A DNA stretch of 19,614 nucleotides from Gnomoniopsis sp. IMI 355080 (Eukaryota > Ascomycota > Sordariomycetes > Diaporthales > Gnomoniaceae): the NCBI GenBank assembly GCA_027946555.1, contig JAPEVC010000385.1:1-19614 (forward strand), written 5' to 3'. Every line of letters starts with the position of its first letter. The stretch's first letter is position 1. Position numbers and translations under genes: made by a program. Shown piece by piece: positions 8,224 to 17,108 of this stretch. Below the pieces are notes generated by a model that worked only from the letters and a program-made list of their open reading frames with translations, searched no databases and was not told where the DNA came from.

Positions 8224-10170
8224 TCAGAAAGCCTTGGAGTTTGCTCGGAAGAGACTGGTGTAGACTGCGTCAACCACAGGTGCAGCAGTAATCATCCTGC
8301 CGCCGAAGTATCGGCCATTGAGACCCTTGATAGCATTCTCACCGCCCGAGACCTTGTCGAACTTGAGGTAAATGTCACCCTTCGAATTGGGATCGACCGA
8401 GATGTGGACGACATGGCCGTACTTGGACTCGGCCTCTCCGCGCACGTCGTCTTCGAGCTCCTTGACCCAGTTGTCTCCCTCTTCCCTATAAATATGTTAG
8501 CAACCACGCTCTGAATGTGCTCTGTAAGGTGAACTTACTCGTCTGGGTCAAACATGTTATGGAGGACAACACAACGGCTTGCCATGGTGTTGGTGATAGG
8601 CATTGGCTTGGGTGCCTCTGTCTTGGGCTTGAGAATCTGTCGCTCAGTGTTTGCGGCCGGGGGCTCATCAGTTCTTGCAAGCTTCCTCATGAGAGCATCC
8701 CGGCTGTAGTTATTAAAGTTGACACCCGCCACATCGGTATCGTCGAGGGCGCTAGCACCACCTCCTTTCTCGTTATCACGGGCGCCGGCACGATCGAAAT
8801 TGGAGGTTGGTGCGCCGCGGCCACCTGCGCCCGAGAATGCGGATCCCTGAAACTGTGGGTGGTTTTGACCCTGGAATCTCTGCAAAAGGTTGGCAGTGGA
8901 TTCGGGGGTAAACTTATCGTTGCCAAGTCCGACCCGAATGGGACGACCTGCGAGGTCAAATCCATTCATTTTCTCCAGGGCCTCACGAGCCTGACCAGCG
9001 TCTCGAAATCTATAAAAGTGTAAGCAGACAGCAACCTCAATGAGGGGAGAAGTGAACGTACTGAACAAATCCATAGCCACGGCTGCGACCGGTGTCATCC
9101 TTTTGGAGTTGGGTGAACTCAAGCTCGCCAAACGGCTCGAAGACGTTCTGAAGATCCTGCTCAGTGATACTGAAGTGGATATTGCCAACATACAGACGGT
9201 GGAAGGGGATCGAGTTGGGGTGGCCACCAGAGGTGCCTGATTCGCGAACTTGGCGATTCTTCTCAGCTTCGGTCAGCTGGACTATGACTGGGATACCTAG
9301 GAGCTTCTGGCCAGTAAGCTGTAGAGCACCGGCGACGGATTCCTCGTTCTTGAACTCCACGTAGCCGACTCTGGAAGGATTGTCAGTAGGTTGTCTCATC
9401 GAGTTGTACGGGCCAAGAGAAGATACATACCCTTTTGATCGATTGCTCACACGATCCTTGACAATCTGCGCCTCTGATACGGGACCGATTTTCTCGAAGA
9501 ATTCTTTCAAATCCCTTGTTCTCAAGCGAGCCGCAAGCTGTTGGACGAATACAGTCCGGCGATCACGTTCGTCCTCGGTCAAAGCGGGCGGCGTCTTCTC
9601 GCGCTCTGGTCTATCCGCGCGAGGCGTCCGGCCGCCCCCGCGGCGGTGATCCTCATCACCACCTCTCCGATCTCGCCGGTCACGATAATCTCGTCTATCA
9701 TCGCGGGGCCTGTAGTAGTTACCACCAGGCGATCTGGAGCGTGAGCGTCCGCCACCGCCGCGACCTCCCCGATAGTAGTCACCATCACCGCCTCCTCTGC
9801 CGCGCCGAGAATGGCGGTCACGGTGGTCGTCACGGCTACGGCTACGGCGCCTGCTGCTTCTGTGACTGCCAGTTTCGCTGCGGGGCGTCTTGACAGAGTC
9901 GGGCGAGCCACGACGGCTGCCATAGCGGTCGCGAGACCGATCGCGGCGCCTGCGGTCTCTGCTGCGATCACGGTCCTTGTCGCGGTCGCCTCGGTCACGG
10001 CTCTTGTCATCACGGGAGCGTCGGTCGCTGGAGATATCGTCTCTGCCGTTGGATGGATGAGAATCATCGCCGTTTGAGGTGTTGGGTGCTGCCTGGGCAG
10101 GGGGCGCATCGTCCATCTTCACATCCTTGGCAGTTTCGTCAAGAAGCGCCTCGACATCGTAGAGGACCAT
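8224..10170 (-). CDS. rsd1: RBM39/CC1-like splicing factor with RS/RD domain, two RRMs and UHM
   Basis: A nuclear RNA-binding splicing factor of the SF-CC1 family (human RBM39/CAPER, S. pombe Rsd1), expected to act at 3' splice-site recognition with U2AF and the SF3b complex. Exons are 10170-9431, 9370-9062, 9009-8539 and 8485-8224. Introns are 60, 52 and 53 nt with GTATGT, GTACGT and GTAAGT donors and CAG, TAG and TAG acceptors. The product is 593 aa. Residues 45-195 are RS/RD/RG-rich. RRM1 spans about 205-280, with RNP2 TVFVQQL and RNP1 KGVGYVEF created across intron 1. RRM2 spans about 305-382 (RLYVGNI and RGYGFVQF, the latter across intron 2). A linker holds SRDALMRKLAR at about 452. Residues about 496-587 form a U2AF-homology motif, with the acidic helix DPDEEEGDNWVKEL and the signature GRYFGGR, which binds tryptophan-containing ULM ligands. 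ATG 10170 is the first in-frame ATG. Confidence 0.96.
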
Positions 10171-10886
10171 CTTGAGAAAGATTCGGAGGGTTGTGTCTGA
10201 TCTAAAGTCACAATTAGAAATACTCGAGAACGAGGGTTGGTGTTGTTGCGAATGGTTTGCAGGGCCGGCGCAGTCTGTTGATGCTCCAGAGCTGGTTGTT
10301 GATGAACGGAAAAGACTTGCGGGTTGTTGAAGATCAGCGGGGGGTTTGAATTTGACAGCAGGCTGCAGCCAGCCGAGCGCGTGAGGTGGTCTTGGCGCCA
10401 GGCCTCCACTTACATTCCCGAAGTGCCTCCGAACTTGCAAAAATAAGGGGTCTTACAATTAATTACATACATATTATTTGACGTTGACCGAATCATTGAG
10501 AGCATTATTCACCTAGGAATACTCAATTGGCAGCATACTAGATGTATTCAATCATTACCCAGAGTGGCAATGGCTTGCTGTTATTTCGGAACATCGATTA
10601 ATAATTATTATTTGAGCCCATCCGTGCTGTAGCGACCGGTGGCCCATCCATGGTGGGCCCTTTCTGTAGTCCTTGCTATGGTACTCCGACATAGCAATGC
10701 CTTGCCCTTCCTGACTGTTGATAGGACAAATGTGTCGATTGTCCCATCTCAAATGCTCGAAGGCCTCAACATCCAATATGCCTCTAAAAGGTATATACAT
10801 TTGAATTTGCTTGGGACGTCTGCCCACGTAGAGTTCCATTGCCTCATATACTCATCGTCCAGATCCGCAGTACCAGGGCCGCCTGC
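10171..10886. other. Upstream region and leader of rsd1; 3' flank of scs7
   Basis: No protein-coding gene is seen. The frame open upstream of ATG 10170 has no ATG and contains a strong GTAAGT donor, so it is read here as spliced 5' UTR. The centre (about 10441-10620) is AT-rich, and AATAAT-type sequences on the minus strand near 10596-10613 could serve poly(A) formation for scs7, which ends at 10887. Confidence 0.5.
10202..10413 (-). other. Candidate 5'-UTR intron of rsd1 (212 nt)
   Basis: On the minus strand a consensus GTAAGT donor lies at 10413-10408. The tail CTAATTGTGACTTTAG, ending at 10202, offers a CTAAT or GTGAC branch site and a TAG acceptor. Splicing would place the mature leader 31 bases from the start ATG. 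The signals are read directly; use of the intron is inferred. Confidence 0.5.
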
Positions 10887-12132
10887 TCATTTGGTCTTCA
10901 TGTCTGTGTGCTTGATCTCGGTTCCGAATACCACGTCCCAGAACTTGCTGGTTACGCCGAAGCCATTTTCGTAGTCGAGGAAGTGGTGTTCCAGATGATA
11001 CTTCTTGAGCTGCTTGTACCACAGCGGCAGATTCTGGTGGTGTAGGAAATAATGTGTCATGTCGTAGCAGGTGTAGCCAAAGATACCACCAGCAAAGACC
11101 GTTGTGGCGACGTACCAGTCGTACGAGAAAATAAAGTGCGCGAGGTACCAGAAAGGCCACGCCAGCATGAGGAAGAGTGCTGGCGGCAGCACGAGACGGT
11201 ACTTGTCCATGGGAAGGTAGTGGTGAACACCGTGCAAGGTGAAGTGAAGGGTTACTCCCACTCGGTTGTCGGGCAGATAGCTACAGAGTACATTGTCAGT
11301 TGTAATCAATGGGCAAGTTGGAAAGGTATGCTACATACTCGTCCAGGTGGAACGCGAATCGGTGGAGCAAGTACTCGAACAAGGTCCAAAAAGCGATGCC
11401 CACCATGAAGAAGCCGAACATTGCCAAGTAGTTGTGGAAGCCCTTGCCCGCCTCATAGAGAACGTAGGTGATGCAAGGCCACCAGAGCGAGGGTATAATC
11501 CACCAAGGCGTCTTGGTCAGAGGCTCTAAAAAGTTTCCGAAAAAGGGCGCCGAGGCACCGCCTTTGTAGTGTCTCGGCCTGTGCACCTGTTCGAGGTAAA
11601 ATCTCTTGCTGAAGCCACCATTCCAAACCTGAAGGAACATAGGCTTGTTCAAGTCGATGAACTTGTGGGTTTTGTAGTCGTTTTCCAAATCTGTCTCTTT
11701 ACTAAGGTCTTCGGCGGATGACATGCCCGTCCGCGGATGAACCCAGCGTCCATTGGCAGTGTCGTTGCCGTTGGCTTTGGCGTCACCATTTGTGTGCGCA
11801 TCGCCATTGACGCCATTGACTGCATGCCCGTTTGCGTTCCCATTTCCATTTGCGTGACCATTGGCGGCTTTGTCTGATACCACGAACCCGACGAGGGACT
11901 CTTCAAGGATCTCGTAGGCAGACTCGGAGTGCGTATGCGAGTCTTCGTCCTTCAGAATAGCCGCGATGTCCTTGCCAGCCCAATCGGTGATCAGCTCGGG
12001 ACCGCCGGGGTGCGATTCGACGAAATCAGAGACATCGTAAACATTCCCACCCAGGGTGACATAGCAGTCCTGGGCCGAGTTATGCGCCTCGACATCGGCG
12101 CGCGTGAAGGTGGGCAGGGTTCGTGAGGGCAT
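10887..12132 (-). CDS. scs7: Sphingolipid fatty acid 2-hydroxylase (cytochrome b5 fusion)
   Basis: An ER membrane di-iron enzyme that adds the 2-hydroxyl group to the very-long-chain acyl part of ceramide, taking electrons through its own cytochrome b5 domain. Exons are 12132-11339 and 11280-10887. The 58-nt intron has a GTATGT donor, CTGAC branch and TAG acceptor. The product is 395 aa, close to yeast Scs7 (384). The cytochrome b5 domain is at about 8-86, with heme ligands H41 (HPGG) and H68 (HSESA). A low-complexity Asn-Gly/Ala linker follows at about 90-128, then a fatty-acid hydroxylase domain with hydrophobic segments near 210-255 and 293-335. Histidine boxes are H257-x4-H262, H277-x3-H281-x2-HH, H341-x3-HH and H360-x2-HH. 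ATG 12132 is the first in-frame ATG. The C-terminal KTK puts a Lys at -3, only a weak match to a KKxx retrieval signal. All expected catalytic histidines are present. Confidence 0.97.
11755..11865 (-). repeat. Asn-Gly repeat linker inside scs7
   Basis: The codons for residues about 90-128 are dominated by AAT/AAC-GGC, GCC and GAT units (NGHANGNGNANGHAVNG and onward). On the plus strand they appear as repeated GCCATT/GCCGTT words. It joins the b5 and hydroxylase domains and is probably a flexible spacer prone to length change. Confidence 0.75.
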
Positions 12133-12312
12133 CTTGAGAGATCGTGTCCAGGGATAGGCTGCGGCGGTCTGACGCTCGGAGAAGTCAATTCGAATGAACC
12201 TGGAAGTTCCTTTTCGTCGACTCTGGCGAGGTTGACACAAAGTTTTGGAGGTGGCCAATAGACGGACCAGTCGGAGGAGCAACACGCCACAGCACGACAC
12301 GTCGCAAAATAT

Positions 12313-12344
12313 GGGGAGGGGGGAGAAGAAAAGGGCGATCGATA
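12313..12344 (-). promoter_or_regulatory. CT-rich tract upstream of scs7
   Basis: On the minus strand it reads CCCTTTTCTTCTCCCCCCTC followed by CCCATATTTTG, about 180-210 bases before the scs7 ATG. It is a pyrimidine-rich element typical of fungal core promoters. The call rests on composition and distance only. Confidence 0.35.
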
Positions 12345-13013
12345 CCCAGGCGCGAGTGGATCAAGTTGAGACCCTTCAAAGGTGAACGAGTCGGAGCCAG
12401 GGCAAAGGAGTGGACTGCCGCGGCGAATCTCGACAAAATGGGCTGCAACGATAATCAAAATCGATGAGCAGCGCAGTGTTACAGAATTTAAAAGAAATGG
12501 AATATGTAATTTGCGGTGAAGGGACTAAAGGGACCACGAGCGGCGAAGAGTGGTACTGGCCCTGGGAACAGGGTTTGATGGAGTGAGCGGGTGTTGATGA
12601 GCACCTGCACACTGGCTGACTGGGCTCGCAGGGCCTGTCAGGCTTGTCAGGGTCGAAGTGGCCTTGGGCAAGGGGCCGTGGGCTGTTCCATCCCGGGCTC
12701 TGGACCGGTTCGTGCGAGCTTCAGAGAGCGATGGCCATGAACGCTGAGCAGGGTGGAGTGATCGATGGCGCTACCCCACGAGCTAGTGGCCATTCAGAGC
12801 ATGTTTGCTCTTCAGCCGGAATCTTCGACGGCCGAAGTGTGGTGTGATTTTTTCTCATCTCACCTGGGCCAAGCTCACCACCTCATTTTGAGTGCGCTGA
12901 TCCTCTTTATTTTCATATATGGCAGGAGTTCTCTGCTGGTATGGTTCCTAATGTGATGTTTTTCGCAGAATTTGGCCCCAAGAGTTCATGCAGTGCACGT
13001 AGTCATTTGACGT

Positions 13014-13059
13014 ACCCAGGTCCCAGGTAGGTAGGTACCTAGGTAGCGTGCTAGGTACT
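13014..13059. repeat. AGGT/ACCT tetranucleotide repeat with overlapping palindromes
   Basis: ACCCAGGTCCCAGGTAGGTA leads into GGTACCTAGGTAGCGTGC and a further CTAGGTACT. The perfect palindromes TAGGTACCTA (13032-13041) and TACCTAGGTA (13036-13045) overlap. It is non-coding and lies about 1 kb upstream of het-C. Confidence 0.7.
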
Positions 13060-14036
13060 GAGTAAGAAGTTAGACCCTGCTTCAAACCACTATGTAGAGT
13101 CGCAAGCAACAGAAGCGATTATCTAAGACGATCTGCTTGTATCTCTTGACGCTCCAAGAGCACCACACTACGTTTCACCCACTTTGGATTATGCCCTTAG
13201 CAAGACCACACAATGCGGTTGAAACTTCCTGTTTGCCACCATTTCTTTTGCATTTATCAGATCCCCCTCAATTCTTAGGTCCGAACCATGCTGTCAAGCT
13301 AGCTACCAGGTACCTGGGAACGCTATCCAGGAACTTGAAGATGAGGGTATCCCGGCGACTGCAATGGCATTTAATACAGTGCAATAAACGGCTACCATGA
13401 CCTAGTAGGCAAGCCTTAGCAACGCTCGGAACTTTCCTGCCTTGTAGAGTAATTAATAAGTCCCACGTTCGGAGCGACGGCGAATATCCGCGTGATGTTG
13501 TTGTCGTTGGAGTTTCAATGATAGCCTTCGCTTATCAAGATAGAGACCGTCCAAGTCATTGTTCTATTGATAAAAACCTGCGTGGGGACGGCTCAACCTC
13601 ACCATCCTTGAAGCACCTGTAACTGTCTACTCTTGCATTCTCTTCAGGCCTGCTAGCTTGCCAATTGGACTGACTCTGGGCGTTGGACCAGTTCGTCCTG
13701 ATGTGCGAGCACTCATAATAAAAATTGACGTCCAGTGTAGGGTTTGGTAGGCGCAGCAGACTGACTACAGGTTCTTCGTTGGCTGATGTGATTGAGTTTT
13801 GAGGCTGTGTGACTGAAAATGTTCGGCTGCCTGTGATTGCCCCTCACAAATTCTCTAGCACCAAAAAGCTGGTTTCCCAACGTCATACCGCGCAGTTTCA
13901 GCTCTTTTGTTTGTCTATCCAGTAGCTGACCCAAGTGCAACTGTACACTTTTCCCCTCCCCTAATCGCAATCAAAGGCTTCGTCTCACCTGAACAATCTC
14001 ACCGTCATTACCGCTGTCATAACGCAAAGACCCACG

Positions 14037-16543
14037 ATGGCTTCGTCCGGCCTGAGGTGGGGCTCCACCTCCACACTACTCGTACTTTGCATCATCTTGG
14101 CCTTCATGACCACCAAGGCACACGCCTTCGGAGCCGGCAATATCCCCTCAATTGGTACGCTCAGACTATAAATGCAAGACGTCTGATAACGAACACACTT
14201 CTAATTCTACTCTGACAGCCCAAGTGGAAGGCCACAACTGGCGCCATGGGGACATCGAGGAGTGAGTGTCTGTCCCTTCTTTTCCATCAAGATTAAGCCC
14301 ATGCCAACGTTTTCATCAGCATGCTCAAGACCGTTTCGTTCCTGTACGGGAAGAAATGGACCTCCATGATGGTAAAGAGGACCTACTTCGGCAATTGGCT
14401 GCGTGACTACTCCCAAGCCGTTGACGTCGGCTCTCTCAAGGGAGCCAATGCAGACACTATTCGTATTCTGGTCTGGGTCTTGGCCTTCATGGCTTTCGGC
14501 TACGCAACAGAGGAGTTTGAGGTCACTAAGGAACGCCTGGGAGTCTACCGACCTGAGGAACATATCGACAACCCGCTTGGGTACGCGGATGGTGACGACG
14601 CGCGCAAGTTCGACCCTAGACTCAGGGGCCCCGTCGACCAACAGGAATTAGCCATTGATCCCAACACAGGCATGAAGAACTACATTGCCAACGAGAGCGG
14701 TGGCTGGGCCACGAGCGCCGGCTATCTGCGTTTTAGCTTTGCACGGTCCATACACTTCGGCCGCCTGTATACCAGCGGTGGCAGCGGCTCAAAGGGCAAG
14801 GAGACAGATCTGTGTGAAGCTCTACGATGCCTTGGCCAGGCGTTGCATTGCATGGAGGATTTTAGTGCGCACAGCAACTACTGCGAACTGGCGCTGCGGG
14901 AGCTAGGATACCACAGCGTTTTCCCTCACTGCGGTACACAGTCTGAGATCAATATTCGCGGAAAGCGGGTCTATCCTATAGTGACGGGCACCTTCGGCGG
15001 CGTTGACTTCCTGCACTCGGTCTTGGGTGAGGCCACGGACCATTTCACCCAGTCCGAGGTCGATGAGGTGGACATTGCGCTCAAGAATGCCCAGGCTCAG
15101 GCTGCCTCGGGCGGCACTTCTCGTGATGGTCCTACCGGCGACCGCGGACTCTTTGGCCTCAGTCTAGGCGGCAGCTCCGGCAAAGCTGGCAACGACTTCA
15201 TTTCAAGCATCACTGAATTGCCCGGTATTGGATTTGGTTTTGCAGCCGAGGCCCGCAAGCTCCAGCAGGCCTCTGCAGAGCAGGAACGTAACAACGAGCG
15301 CACGCGCGCCAACGTCAACCAAGTTCCAGGCATGTCGCCTGACTTTGACCCCGTGCAGACAGCCAAGCGAATATACCCGATCCTCGAATTCCGGGACAAG
15401 ATTGTCAAGTCCATCAGCAGCATGATCTCGAAGGTGCCTGGGCTGGAGAAGTTGCTCGAGCACATCAGCGAGACCCTTACGGCATTCGTGCTCGGTCTTT
15501 TGGCTCCGTTCATCCGTCCTATTATCAATCAGGTATCCAAGGTGCTCAAGGACGGAAGCTCCGGGGTCATCAGCGCCAGTGCGAACAACCAGCTCGAGCC
15601 GTGGAAGGATCCCACCTGCACGAACCCTACGCACTCGATGCTGTCCAAGGATCACTTCACCAACGTTCTCAACTCATGCGCTGGACGAGTTGCTGCTACT
15701 GTGCTGCAGTACACCGTTCCTCGTGTTCTTTACGCCTGGGAGAACCCCGGCGTTCCCGTAGACGAAGTCGTCAACGATGTTCTCCGTGCCTTTCACCACC
15801 CCGCCATTCGCGATGAGCGCATCCAGATCCAAAAAGACATGTTCAACACCGTGTCCCAATGGGCCAACACCGACCCGCGGCGCCACGAGCTCAACCACCT
15901 TCTCTCCAGTGAATCTGTCAAAGCCGGTAAGAACCACATCATCCGCCCGGACCAAAAGTCCGGCAACCACGGCCATGCCGGCGCCGGCGAATGGGGCGCA
16001 TGGACGAGCGCCCTCGGTGGCGTCGGCCACGGCAAGGTCAGCGGCAGCTTATGGAGCGCCGTGCAGACACGCGACCTCGGCGCAATGGAGGGCGCCGACG
16101 GCCGCCCACAGGACAATTACATGAGCCAGACCCCCGGACCCCAGGGCAACTCCTCAGCGCAGCTTGGGTACGGCCACTACACTGACACGAGCCCGACGAC
16201 GGGCGGTGCGGCCGATGAGTACCTCAACCCTGGGTCGAGCCAGCAAGCGGCGTATGCGGCTCCTACGCCGCCTGCGCAGTACTATCAGGGAGGGTCGCAA
16301 GGCTCTTGGGGCCAACCGCCCCAGCCCGCCTACGGCTATCCCCAGGCACCACCTTATGGTCAAGGGCCTCCACCGGGAAATTGGGGACCGCCGCCACCTC
16401 CGGGAGCGTATGGACAGCCTCCTCCACCACCTGGATACTGGGGCGGGCCACCACCCCCTGGACCAGGTGGCTATCCGGGTGGGGGTTATGGGCCTGGACA
16501 GGGTCAACCGCCAGGATGGGGTCACGGGCCGCCTAGATATTGA
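14037..16543 (+). CDS. hetC: HET-C-type heterokaryon incompatibility protein (794 aa)
   Basis: An orthologue-like match to Neurospora HET-C, whose alleles control vegetative (non-self) incompatibility when hyphae fuse. It is unrelated to Podospora het-c, a glycolipid-transfer protein. Exons are 14037-14154, 14219-14261 and 14320-16543. Introns are 64 nt (GTACGC...ACAG) and 58 nt (GTGAGT...TCAG). ATG 14037 has an ideal context (ACGATGG). Residues 1-30 form a signal peptide (LLVLCIILAFM core, AHA cleavage site). Family blocks follow: FGAGNIPSIAQVEGHNWRHGDIE (split by intron 1), YFGNWLRDYSQAVD at about 76-89, a hydrophobic segment at about 102-115, and ALHCMEDFSAHSNYCEL at about 228-244. A Gly/Ser-rich segment at about 310-345 and an amphipathic/hydrophobic stretch at about 439-460 come next. 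The last ~105 residues are Pro/Gly/Tyr/Gln-rich. At 794 aa it is shorter than the ~966 aa of N. crassa HET-C. No frameshift is seen. Confidence 0.95.
16240..16540 (+). repeat. Pro/Gly/Tyr/Gln-rich tail-coding repeats of het-C
   Basis: About 100 codons read as variations of GPPPPPGAYGQ, PPPGYWGGPPPPG and GGYPGGGYGPG. The DNA is a mosaic of CCACCTCC, GGGAG and CCTGGA words. A Gly-rich C terminus is a known trait of HET-C proteins. The repeated DNA makes indels likely. Confidence 0.75.
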
Positions 16544-17108
16544 TTGCATAAAGGGTAAAATGCGCTCGGGGTGCGCGTTCAGGCAGGAAAGGAAGTATCG
16601 TGGCTACTTGGGACTTGGGTCTGGCGTATCATTTCGGGGATGGTGGTGAGGAGACGACGTTACGGAGGCAACAATGATACCACGAGAACACGACGTCGTT
16701 CTCTCTTGGGACCAGTATCCCTTTCCTAGAAAATTCATATGCTCTCCTGGCATTTGGTAGGTAGTCGTCTCGAGTAGACAGACACCTTAATGATCATTCA
16801 GAATGCTGTATATTGTTCCTGATTCTATTGCACAAATGCTTGTTGGTATCTCCTTTATCACCGTGCTGACGCCGACGCCATGATCAAGCCATGCCCCTTT
16901 TGTATGCCCGTCTAGAAGTGTATGTGGTTGCTATATCAGCCCAAGTACAGACCCCATTACCAACGACTGTATGTCAACAAGTAATTTCAAACGCTCCAGG
17001 ATGTAAGAATTCGATCCCTCTAACCGAGACCGATTGGTGCCTTTGGCTCAGGACGTCGCATTTTCGAAATAGCCAAGTAGCCCTTGTGGTATCCCACGAA
17101 CACGGTCT
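16544..17108. other. Convergent 3' spacer between het-C and the PP2C gene
   Basis: Plus-strand het-C ends at 16543 and minus-strand PP2C ends at 17109, so this holds both 3' UTRs. The plus-strand ORF starting at 16891 runs on as an antisense shadow of the phosphatase. No separate gene or RNA is recognised. Confidence 0.6.

Larger units (their letters stand above)
12133..14036. other. 1.9-kb divergent upstream region between scs7 and het-C
   Basis: No credible gene: ORFs are below 103 codons and of random composition. It should hold both promoters. It includes a CT-rich tract on the minus strand before scs7 (12313-12344), an AGGT/palindrome cluster at 13014-13059, and pyrimidine-rich sequence (CTTTTCCCCTCCCCTAATCG) at about 13945-13966, roughly 75-90 bases before the het-C ATG. 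I could not identify a TATA box with confidence. Confidence 0.5.

Noticed and set aside
10171..10440. N-terminal extension of rsd1 from the open upstream frame
   Set aside because: The extension has no ATG (it opens at TTG) and contains a consensus GTAAGT donor and TAG acceptor, so it reads as spliced leader.
12133..12300. N-terminal extension of scs7
   Set aside because: The open frame has no ATG upstream of 12132 and the family's cytochrome b5 domain starts right after that ATG.
14037..16543. Equating this gene with Podospora het-c
   Set aside because: Podospora HET-C is a small glycolipid-transfer protein; this one has the Neurospora-type Het-C domain and Gly-rich tail.
10887..16543. scs7 and het-C as a co-functional divergent pair
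   Set aside because: They are separated by 1.9 kb with no shared clear element, and no known pathway links 2-hydroxylation with Neurospora-type HET-C.
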